A stretch of 64,000 nucleotides of DNA, from NCBI GenBank assembly GCA_951213105.1, contig OX578146.1:57624569-57688568 (forward strand), written 5' to 3'. A program made the position numbers and the translations under genes. Source of the DNA: Amaurobius ferox (lineage: Eukaryota > Arthropoda > Arachnida > Araneae > Amaurobiidae). Positions 55,931-64,000 of the stretch are shown here, piece after piece (the stretch's first letter is position 1; every line of letters starts with the position of its first letter). Under the pieces are notes generated by a model. That model was given only the letters and a program-made list of their open reading frames with translations. It searched no databases and was not told where the DNA came from.

Positions 55931-56959
55931 ATAGTTGAAGTGAACTCCTGTTGATTCTTGCAGCTAGCAGAATTGATTGAATTCCTTTGACATGGCGCAC
56001 AAAAAACATGTAAACTAAAAATAACTATAAAAACTTTTTTTACATGCGTAATCAAAATAATCTTGATAAATCCTGTTTTACTTGAAAATAATTTTTAAAA
56101 AGCAGAGTAAGTCCCAGATTCAAAATTCACAAGAAATATCTGGCATGGTGATCATTCAAGCGTCATAAAAGTAAAACTAGTTATAGTATATATTCCATAT
56201 AAATGCACACTGTAAAAATATACACCAAGCTGTCCTGTATTAAACAAATATCTAACTATAGTAAATGGATAATTATTTAGATATATGAGAATTCAAAAGA
56301 TCTTTCTTCCGTCAATATGCTTGCAGATCTTGAATTTGTTTCGATTGGATTAATTTGGTTTCTGCTGGTCTTTTCACATACACCGAGACTATTTAAAAAA
56401 CTACTAAATCTATTCTTCCTAGCACGATAATAACGACAAATATCCTTTAAACTGTCTGCTATAACGGTATAAAAGAAATACCCATCTTATAGCTGAACAT
56501 TTTTATTTGTATCGAATCTAGAAAACGTACCCAACGCTAATTGAGATTTAAAATGCAAACCTAGGATTATAATTACACCAGAACATATAGCGAATTCTCA
56601 AAAATCCACAACGCTTTACGATAAATACGCTTCTACGATATAAACGTCAATTTTTTACGATAAATACGTCAGTGATTCCCATAGTAAAGGGATATTTGGA
56701 GTGAATAATAACTTGCGAACCGAATAAATAATCATTTTTCTCAACACAACATATAGAGGCTCATTTTTTATAATTTTGTTTGAAAATTCACAAAAAATAA
56801 AAAATAGGATAATTAAAAACTCTTTAATCGAATGCGCAAATACACATCCCGCTGTTTGCGAATTATAGAATTGTTCTAGTCTTCCAATTTTGGATGCGAC
56901 GAAATAAAAATCAGGTATACCAAAACATGCCTATATCAATGTGTTTAAAAATAAAATAA
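55931..56959. other. No gene recognised
   Basis: AT-rich. TTTACGATAAATACG occurs three times in slightly different forms at 56607-56670. Confidence 0.5.
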
Positions 56960-57357
56960 TAAATATAAAGAAAATTTCCTACGGATTCGGCTCAAAGATC
57001 GTCAAAAGAAACTTTTTCGATAATTCCGATAATGTCAAGATGGAAACTCTTATTAATATTTTCGATTGCTGGTTCTTTTATTCCGAATTGTACTCAAAAC
57101 TAATCAGCACCAGAATCGCCCACAAGTGACTCACAAACCAAATTTTATGAAATTCGGTCAATTAGTTTTTTAGTTATAGTAGATACAAAATCGGCACAGA
57201 CAGACACACAGACACACACACAGACGTCACGCTAAAAATTGTTTTTTCGTATTCTAGAGGTCTCGAAACGTGTAGAGCCGTCGAAAACTCGAGTTGCGAT
57301 TTTCGACATGATTCCAATACTTTCCCTATACATTACCATGTATTGCAAAGAAAGTAA
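56960..57357 (+). mobile_element. Family H, subfamily 2, 3' portion
   Basis: From ACTAATCAGCACC (57100) it follows the reverse complement of 62.24-62.52 kb through AAATTCGGTCAATTAG, a short CA/CAGA tract, CAGACGTCACGCTAAA, TAGAGGTCTCGAAACGTG, CAACTCGAG-type palindrome and the ATACTTTCCCTATACATTAC terminus. 5' end missing. Confidence 0.85.
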
Positions 57358-57749
57358 AAAGCTATGTTAACTGGTCTTATTCTTCTCGGTTCTTTCTTTT
57401 TCTTTTGACCCTTTTTATTTGTATTTTTTCAAATTTTTCTGTTTTAAATTTTATTCTAAATTTCTGTTTTTGTTTTCCATGTGCATATTTTTTTTCCTTT
57501 TCATATATTTTCCTTTTATGTATTTTATAAATTTTGCTTTTAAAATTGTATTATCTTTAATTTTAATCTATTTGTCATTATGTTAATATACCTGACTCTG
57601 GATTTTATATTTCAATGATCTTTTTATCTATATTCGCAATAACCCTTTTCCCATTTCTAAAAAATGGACGTACTTGTCAAGTTCAAATATAATGTAAAAC
57701 TGTCTGTTTACTCACAATATTTTTCATTAATTGTTATCTTTTTAGATCT
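57358..57749. other. No gene recognised
   Basis: T-rich, pyrimidine-biased stretch with no other feature. Confidence 0.5.
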
Positions 57750-58025
57750 AAATAAATGTTCGTTTGGCGGGATGGTAGACTTTGGGTCCCTCCTGAGTGC
57801 AGGAGGTACCCTTTCTAGACCTTGCAGCTTGCTACTCTAAAGCCAATATGTGAGTCGCACTATCTGTGGTCTTGAGACCTCCGACATGTTTGCACTAATC
57901 TACAGGGTGATTTGTTTAGGCGCCATGTTAAAGAATCTTACTGACCCAACTCTGGACTCGAAACCCGAATCTTCTAACTGGTCAGCCAACGCTTTACCAT
58001 TGATCTGCTAGGACGAAATTGCAAG
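57750..58025 (-). mobile_element. tRNA-derived SINE, family B
   Basis: On the minus strand CGTCCTAGCAGATCAATGG with AATGGTAAAGCGTTGG (A box), GGGTTTCGAGTCC (B box, about 57955), then CACCCTGTAGATTAGTGCAA and a body ending in GTCTACCATCCCGCC. It is the most complete family B copy. Confidence 0.82.
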
Positions 58026-58089
58026 TTCTTACCGTGGAAGTCAACTCTGCAAACTGTATTAAAATGTAAACGTTGAAACCAAAAATACG

Positions 58090-58640
58090 CTATAAACTAT
58101 TACATAAAAATGATACTTATAAAATACTTCACAGGCAATTAATGCGCCTATTTTTTCCTGTTTAATAATAAAATATTAGATTTCAGTTGAATGAATTAAT
58201 CACTGCAAAAAACTAATGACAGATACTTTATAATTTATTTCTGCGTATTTATTCCACATCATAAAACATGACGTCATTGAAAATCCATGATTGGAAGAAA
58301 TATGAAATATTAGAATAATATGTCAATTTTTATACGCAGTTTACCCTCCTGTGATAAACTGTCAATTACCAATATATAAGAAAATCGTGTTACCATTATA
58401 GAGCGCACAATTTTAATGAATCGCCGTCAAAGAAATTATTGATTTCCGTTCCTTTGCATAATGTTATTTTTTTTCATAGTACCGAAAATCATTTAAGTAT
58501 TTTGTCTACTTTTAATGGAGCGAAGTAAAATCGATTTGGGAATCTGAAATGATTTTAAATATAATTTTAACATTTTACTTAAATTGTGAATTAAAATTCT
58601 AATTATTTGGTTGAATGATTGCAATAACAACGCTGATAAA
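58090..58640 (+). repeat. Dispersed repeat R4, copy 1
   Basis: Direct repeat of about 61690-62190. Shared landmarks are CATGACGYCATYGAAAATCCAT, ATATGTCAA, TCATTTAAGYATTYTGTCTACTTT, GTRAAATCGATT and AATTAAAATTYTAATTRTTTGG. Confidence 0.85.
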
Positions 58641-58654
58641 AAAATCTATACAAT

Positions 58655-59020
58655 TGTTATCCAGCGAGTTTTTGGCTTTCCCTACTTTTCGGAAGCTCCT
58701 TTCCCTTGGTAACCTAGAAGGCTGAATCTTTGCATACTTTACGACTATGAGACAAGATCTAACGGAGCTAGAATTTCAATTTACCCCCAGAGGTCACAGA
58801 AAATGAGGTTTTAAAAAATATTTTCAAATTCTCCAGAATTCCCCCTCGAAAATCTAGAAAACTGAATCAATGCATATATACAGCATCATCCCCAGAACAG
58901 AACCTAACGGAACTTAAAATTCGGTTTGCCAGTCCGAGTGGTGAAAATGATCTGGAAAGGGTCGAAAAGTATTTTCAGACATACCAAAAGACCTACAGTG
59001 ACTCAGAATGCTGATTCCTT
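58655..59020. repeat. Tandem repeat of about 138 bp, 2.3 copies
   Basis: CTAGAARRCTGAATC...TGCATA...ATCTAACGGAGCTAGAATT (and its ACCTAACGGAACTTAAAATT variant) starts at about 58716 and 58853. A partial third copy begins near 58993 (CAGAATGCTGATTCCTTG). Confidence 0.82.
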
Positions 59021-59034
59021 GAACAACCATTATA

Positions 59035-59325
59035 TCGGGGATGGGTCAGCCCAGTTGTTAAAACCAGGTGATTGCAAAATGAATTACCGACTGTTCCCAA
59101 ACTGTCCTCGTATTTACGCTGAGTACGGGCTCGTTATATATGTGGGTTTGTAAGTCCTTCAGAAAGAATGGTAGTAGAAAAATGAGGTTACGGTCCCCAT
59201 GGATATCGCCCCCACTTTGTTTCGGTCTAAATTTGGTGACACTGTTCCGGTTGTCCAAACACGTTACACCGTCAAACATTCCTTACATCTTTCGGTAGGT
59301 CGGACGGTCTGGGTCGAACAAACAA
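59035..59325 (+). mobile_element. tRNA-derived SINE, family A
   Basis: GATGGGTCAGCCCAGTTGTT (degraded A box) through GTGGGTTTGTAAGTCCTTC, GGTTACGGTCCCCATGG, TTTCGGTCTAAATTTGG and GTAGGTCGGACGGTCTGGGT to an AACAAACAAA tail. The B-box region is degraded. No clear target duplication. Confidence 0.85.
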
Positions 59326-59409
59326 ATAATCATAAAAACTACCGCTGGACACAACCGTAACTGAGGATTTTATAAAAAATACAAAATTCAATTTTTTTAT
59401 ACCAACTCC

Positions 59410-59640
59410 ACAATTATAAGCGCAGCGCAAATTTTACTAATTCACATCTTTTAATTGGGGAGCCGTAAAAAAATTACATTTTAAATTTTTATGAAATTCT
59501 CAGTTCCGATGGGGGATGCATCATAACCAAATTCTCCTCTGTTGGTTGTTTTTCACGTTTCACATTACTTTAACCAATAGTTGATGTATCCGATATTCCT
59601 TCCGGTCACTATAAAACACCCTATTATATAATTTATCCAC
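59410..59640 (+). repeat. Single satellite-like unit related to the 48.2-50.5 kb array
   Basis: GCGCAAATTTTACTA, TTTTAATTGGGGAG, CTCCTCTGTTGGTTG, TTTTCACGTTTCACATTACTT and AACCAATAGTTG align in order with the leader and first unit at 48.23-48.45 kb. Confidence 0.65.
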
Positions 59641-59684
59641 TATATAATTTATATCCTATTATATAATTTAAACACCCTATAACA

Positions 59685-60190
59685 TAATTTATCCATGCGT
59701 GGATGTATCCATGCGTAATCTATATATTCATCAATGAGGATCGCTGAATAAGTATAAGCGTTTTCCTGCATTAGGTGAAAATGTTACTCTAAAATCTTAT
59801 CCAAATATCTGAAAGAAGCAAATACTGTCCAGTTGTCCGATTAAAAATATGAGAATGAAAAAGATGAGGCAGATTCCAGGCGTAGCATTAAGCAGTTATA
59901 GTGCGTATATTAAACAAATTCCAGGCGCATTATTAAGCAGTTATATTGCGTATATAGTTTATCCATGCGTGGATTTGACCATACGTGAAATCATGCGTCA
60001 GCTATATATTCACCAATGAGTATTGCTGAATGAGTATCAGCGTTTTCATGCATTAGGTGAAAATGTCGATCTAAAATCTTATCTAAACACCTAAAAAAAG
60101 CAAACCGTGTCAAGTCGCCTTGTTAAAAATGTGGTAATGCACATTCCAGACGTAAGCACATTCCAGACGTAGGTACATTCCAGACGAAGA
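59685..60190. repeat. 270-bp tandem repeat, two copies
   Basis: TTTATCCATGCGTGGAT starts at 59688 and 59958. Both copies contain CAATGAGKATYGCTGAATRAGTAT, CATTAGGTGAAAATGT and CTAAAATCTTATC. Copy 1 holds a short internal duplication of ATTCCAGGCG...TTAAGCAGTTATA; copy 2 ends with three 19-bp units of CACATTCCAGACGTAGG type (60138-60188). Confidence 0.92.
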
Positions 60191-60395
60191 TTATTGCGCC
60201 ACTGCTACGATTACTTTTAATTCACTCTGCTAATATCATGTCCGCCCTAAAGTTAATCCATACAGAATGAACGTCGCTATTTTTTTTCCAGTTAAAATAG
60301 GAACACATCAAAACAGAGCATATAAGCCATTTTCTGTAAGTGTAGTTTATGACGAAGATATGATAGATTCTATTTTAACAGACTATCATGCATAC
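60191..60395. other. No gene recognised
   Basis: Short AT-rich spacer before the second solo LTR. The 71-codon frame starting at 60267 runs into the LTR. Confidence 0.5.
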
Positions 60396-60889
60396 TGTTA
60401 CGACGTAAGAATGGGTCCACATTTCTGGATAACCAACTCGATTATTCACAAGCACAGCGTAAACAGGAGCAATATACAGTAAAGCAGTACTTAAATGCAC
60501 CACTAATTTCACAAACAACTGATACTATTATCGAAACATTAACGTATTTCATTTCACAAAACAGTCACTACTATTCGTAAAACATTGATGAATATCACAG
60601 TTCAATGCAGCTCGTATCACGTCAACTGCTCCCCTACTGAGAGATGAATCCTTTTATAGAGACTCTCTATAGAGAATTTTAGAATTCTCTCATATTTTGT
60701 AGACTTTCGTTATTTCATGGTGTTTCTTGAACCTTCGAAAATTCGCCAACTTTGCAATAAATCGCCAAATCTGGCAACCCTCTTCCGAACTTCAGCACCA
60801 GGCAACCCTAGATTCACGTCATAGAAAAACTTGCATGTACGGATGCTTTCTCTGTCTGATTCAGTGAGAACTTTTACGCATTTGTAGCA
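60396..60889 (-). mobile_element. Solo LTR, same family as 215-738, opposite orientation
   Basis: On the minus strand it starts TGCTACAAATGCG, has TCTATAAAAGG followed about 20 bp later by CTCTCAGTAGGGG (TATA plus initiator-like) and GCAGTTGACG, and ends CTTACGTCGTAACA. GGTTATCCAGAAATGTGGA near the 3' end matches the first copy. The initiator-like TCAGT is clearer here than in the other copy. Confidence 0.65.
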
Positions 60890-61056
60890 ATATAAATACT
60901 GTTAGCTAGCCTTCTTTAAATTGCTTGGCAAGATAGTCATTTTGTAAGTCAGCTGGCGTGCTGAGATTCTGTGATATATCGTTTCCAAAGCCAATTAATG
61001 GATTGCGCGTGGTATTCTGCAACTAGGATGTCCTTACCCTAGGATGTCCTTGTTTG
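60890..61056. other. No gene recognised
   Basis: Contains a small duplicated CTAGGATGTCCTT near 61024-61052 and nothing else of note. Confidence 0.5.
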
Positions 61057-61140
61057 AAAAAGTGGTTAATTTTTATATTTTAATATTTTGAACAGTTTTG
61101 AAAAAGTGGTTAATTTTCATATTTTAATATTTTGAACTAC
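61057..61140. repeat. Tandem duplication of a unit of about 42 bp
   Basis: GAAAAAGTGGTTAATTTT followed by ATATTTTAATATTTTGAAC occurs twice in a row. Confidence 0.93.
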
Positions 61141-61213
61141 TTTGATTTCCAAGACGTTTTTCACGCAAAATCATATCGGCTTCATAAAGGACTGGAGACA
61201 CAGCCATGGCTGT

Positions 61214-61412
61214 GTATTTTCTATTAACATGTTTAAAGCAGTATTTCCTTCAGCACGTTTAAATCAGTATTTTCTTTTAACATGCTTAAATCAGTATTTT
61301 CTTTTAACAACTTTAAAGAAAAGGCTGATTTAAATAAGTTTTTTTTTTGAACGCATGACTCTTTTTAAGTCAGTATTTTCTTTTAACACGTTTAAATTAG
61401 TATTTTCTTTTG
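61214..61412. repeat. Minisatellite of about 28-bp AGTATTTTCTTTTAACACG-type units
   Basis: TCAGTATTTTCTTTTAACAY and GTTTAAA alternate about six times, with a degenerate stretch at 61310-61360. Confidence 0.88.
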
Positions 61413-61689
61413 TTACTTTACAAACGCATTCATTTTGTTATTCTTCGACTCTATTAACATTTCTTTTTTAAAATACCAATTTAATTTAAATATTAATAAT
61501 TATATATTCACCAGCATTTATCAAAATGGTAACTCAAATTCGATCATTCTACAATATCAACTCTTTTAGGCATATTTATAATTATGAAAGATTTCAGAGA
61601 AATCTGATGCTTCTATACATTCCGTTACGTTGTGAAAAATTATATGTCACTTTAGAACACGCGAACGACATATTTGTGCATGTTCCTGG
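61413..61689. other. No gene recognised
   Basis: AT-rich spacer. Confidence 0.5.
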
Positions 61690-62190
61690 ATATAATTAAT
61701 AGAGGTATAAATTGAATTAATGACCGTAGTAAATTAAGATCCGTTAAAGTCTGTTTCTTCTTTCGCATCTTATACTTTATATCAAAATACATGACGCCAT
61801 CGAAAATCCATGAATGGTAGAATTATGAAACATTAGACCAATATGTCAAAATCTGAAGATTTTTCCCCATTAAGTACATGATAAGACATTTATTTACGAA
61901 TATATACAAAAGCGTTCTACCATTAGCGAAGAACATTTTTAACGAAGCCTTGTCAAGGAAACTATTGAATTTTGTTCCATTTTATTATCTTTATTTTTTT
62001 TCATTCTAAAAATCATTTAAGCATTCTGTCTACTTTTACTAGCGCTAAGTGAAATCGATTAATATTGATTCTGTAGAGTTAAAACTAGAAAAAAAAAGAA
62101 AATTTTACATATGAGTTATAAATAAATTTTACATGTTAAACTTAAATTATAAATTAAAATTTTAATTGTTTGGTATAATATGGTAATTCG
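61690..62190 (+). repeat. Dispersed repeat R4, copy 2
   Basis: Direct repeat of 58090-58640 (see there). A family H copy begins about 45 bp after its end. Confidence 0.85.
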
Positions 62191-62234
62191 ATATGATGCA
62201 AGAAGAATGCAAAATCCTTGTATACGAGCATTTT

Positions 62235-62993
62235 ACTTTCCCCGCAATGCATGGTAATGTATAGGGAAAGTATTGGAATCATACCGAAAATCGCAACTCG
62301 AGTTTTCGATGGATCTACACGTTTCGAGACCTCTAGAATACGAAAACAACTATTTTTAGCGTGACGTCTGTGTGTTTGTCTGTGTGTCTGTCTGTCTGTG
62401 CAATATATGTGTATCCACTCTAACTCAAAAATTAATGGACCGAATTTCATGAAATTTGGTAGATAAATCACTTGGGTGTGACCATGGTGCTGATTAGTTT
62501 TTAGTACGATTCGGGAGAAAAAAACCCGCCTTTATTTGCGAAATGGCCTGTAAAATTGCCTGTATCCAATCTAGCTAAAAAACTAATGGACCGAATATCA
62601 CAAAATTTGTTAGATAAGTCGCTTGTGAGTTACTATGGTGCTGATTAGGTTTTGGTACTATTCGGAGAAAAATAATCTGCCTTTTTTTACAAAATGGTCC
62701 GCAAAAATCGTCAAAATCTAAAATAAAAAACTACGTATGCTCAAATATATCCATTAAATGCTTGTTTTATACCTAATTTTTAACGAAGAAAAGAATAAGA
62801 CCAACCCCATTACTCTAGGACTGGCCGTTCTCGAGATTTTAAGTTTTCCCGTATTTTCTGTACGTCAACTTTGAAAATAAGTCCAGGTACCAAATGAGAA
62901 CAAAAATTGAATTAAAAGTGAATTAAATTTAATTGAAATAAAGAGAATGTGAATATAAGTCTGCAGGGAAAGTCATGTGCTGCCCACATCTGA
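62235..62993 (-). mobile_element. Family H, subfamily 2, full-length copy (about 759 bp)
   Basis: 3' palindromic end ACTTTCCCCGCAATGCATGG...GGGAAAGT at the left, an AATCGCAACTCGAGTTTTCGA segment, GCGTGACGTCTGTGTG, a short TG/TCTG tract, two copies of GACCGAATWTCAYRAAATTT about 120 bp apart, and the 5' end GCAGGGAAAGTCATG plus hairpin ATGTGCTGCCCACAT at the right. It lacks the TTGGCGA block of subfamily 1. Confidence 0.9.
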
Positions 62994-62997
62994 TTTT

Positions 62998-63125
62998 TTA
63001 CATTCCTTACATTACATAGTAATGTATACAAAAGTGTGGGCATACAGCCGAATACTGAAATACAAGTTGTCAGATTAGAATACGGAAAAACTATTTTTTG
63101 CGTGACGTATTTGTGTTTGTCTATA
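62998..63125 (-). mobile_element. 3'-terminal fragment of a second subfamily 2 copy, in tandem
   Basis: ACATTCCTTACATTACATAGTAATG-like palindrome, then GAATACTGAAATAC, TAGAATACGGAAAAAC and TTTTTTGCGTGACGTATTTGTG correspond to the first 120 bp of the neighbouring copy. Only five bases separate them, in the same orientation. Confidence 0.75.
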
Positions 63126-63551
63126 TAACCTTTGGTTATTATTTCCCCCAGTTTCGTTTATGATTTATGTTGACTATTCATTAACAACTTCTGAATGGTT
63201 GAGTTATGTATACCAATCGCCGAGCCAAGTAGCATCTGCGGTCCTGTATGGTGACAGGATAAGTTTCGGATCACGGGTGAGTGAAGGGGCTGGATAAGAG
63301 AGTCTGCGTTCAGTCCGAGTAGTCGTCTGGGTTCTATTGAAGTCGGATGGAAGTGGGGAGTCGCTAAGAATCGAGTCGATGTGTCAGTGAGAAGAGAGAA
63401 ATGGGCAAATCCATGGAGCAAACACTGGGATTGATACCACTATGATTATAAGAATCTAGTATCTCTGGTTGGCCAAGACAAGGTTTGATGTCCTAGGAAG
63501 AAGTTTGGTATGATTTGACGATTTATAGCTCTTCTGCTGATTATTTAAAAA
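63126..63551. other. Unrecognised block, less AT-rich than its surroundings
   Basis: 63180-63500 has a mixed base composition (for example GGTCCTGTATGGTGACAGG and GTGAGTGAAGGGGCTGG). A minus-strand frame of 87 codons (63158-63421) crosses it, without recognisable motif. It could be another SINE body or an exon; I see no clear A or B box. Confidence 0.35.
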
Positions 63552-64000
63552 TCTGATGTGGGCAACACATGACTTTCCTTATATAATGTAATGAATTTAC
63601 TACTTTTACAGTAAAAAATAGGTTTTTCTTATAGTAAATACTAATATTCTTTCCAAGATATTGAATTTTCGACAATTAGTCGTCATTTTCATTGATTTAG
63701 CATCATTTTTATCCATTTGGCGAGATTTTCATTAATTTGGCAACATTTCAAAAAAGTCGCCAAGTTGGCGACATTCCGCCAAATTCGTCGCCAAAATCTC
63801 GCCAAGCGTTATGCACTAAGAAAAAAGTTATTCTTACAGCAGATAAATGACTATTGGCGTTCAAATGCAAAAGTATTATTCAAAGTATATTTTTTCATGA
63901 ATGGAACGAGCTAGATCCACGAGAATGATGTCACTCAATTTATCGCATGGTATTACATATGAAAAGTGAACATGTTTCTCAATAGGAATTTTTTTTTTTT
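63552..64000 (+). mobile_element. Family H, subfamily 1, 5' half, cut by the window edge
   Basis: Begins TCTGATGTGGGCAACACATG then ACTTTCCTTATATAATG, followed by the TTGGCGA block (63715-63805) and the CATGAATGGAACGAGCTAG block. It is nearly identical over this length to the copies in the 36.6-42 kb cluster. Confidence 0.93.

Overview
This is a very AT-rich eukaryotic window made almost entirely of decayed transposable elements, SINEs and tandem repeats. I found no host protein-coding gene that I can defend. Cut-and-paste transposases of several families, Pol III SINEs, a Penelope-like element, a Helitron and many short tandem arrays together point to an arthropod. The Tc1-like N-terminus beginning MSLPRQRAPYEQVMEFEW is of a type I associate with orb-weaving spider genomes, so an araneoid spider is my best guess; that is inference from memory.

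Layout. 0-1.3 kb: a solo LTR inside an older repeat (called R2 here) and a young tRNA-SINE with a perfect 14-bp target duplication. 1.8-2.4 kb: a repeat rich in TTGGCGA motifs. 3.7-5.4 kb: a broken Penelope-like element with reverse transcriptase, GIY-YIG endonuclease, inverted terminal arms and a possible decayed hammerhead. 5.9-10.4 kb: minisatellites, TA arrays and SINE relics. 11.5-12.9 kb: a dead full-length Tc1 element. 14.9-15.8 kb: two short inverted-repeat elements and a 134-bp tandem array. 17.4-21 kb: R2 and copies of the family called H here. 23.5-24.1 kb: a deleted Tc1/Tc3-type element that keeps an open frame for the DNA-binding domain only. 25.2-28.4 kb: a 688-bp TIR element and a local duplication, one copy of which carries a SINE headed by a full 5S rRNA sequence. 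30.6-32.5 kb: tandem arrays. 34.2-36.4 kb: a tRNA-SINE and a short piggyBac-type element. 36.6-42.0 kb: a cluster of five H-family copies. 42.5-44.0 kb: a second dead Tc1. 44.6-45.3 kb: a mariner-like relic with an in-frame triplication. 46.1-47.9 kb: a hAT relic of the GTF2IRD2/ZBED type. 48.2-50.5 kb: a satellite array interrupted by a Helitron whose two ends can be fixed to the base. 52.4-55.2 kb: R2 tandem units and the second TTGGCGA repeat. 55.6-64 kb: SINEs, tandem repeats, a second solo LTR and more H copies.

The most distinctive content is family H. At least a dozen copies in two or three subfamilies are recognisable. An intact copy is about 0.75-1.0 kb, has a small hairpin at one end, a terminal palindrome at the other, a short inverted repeat linking the two, an internal (CA)n tract and, in subfamily 1, a TTGGCGA block. 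Two head-to-tail junctions occur. This architecture resembles the non-autonomous relatives of Helentrons (HINE/DINE-1-like), but no autonomous partner is in the window, so that class assignment is inference.

Nothing here works together as a pathway. The genes that remain are transposon genes, and nearly all are broken by stops or frameshifts.
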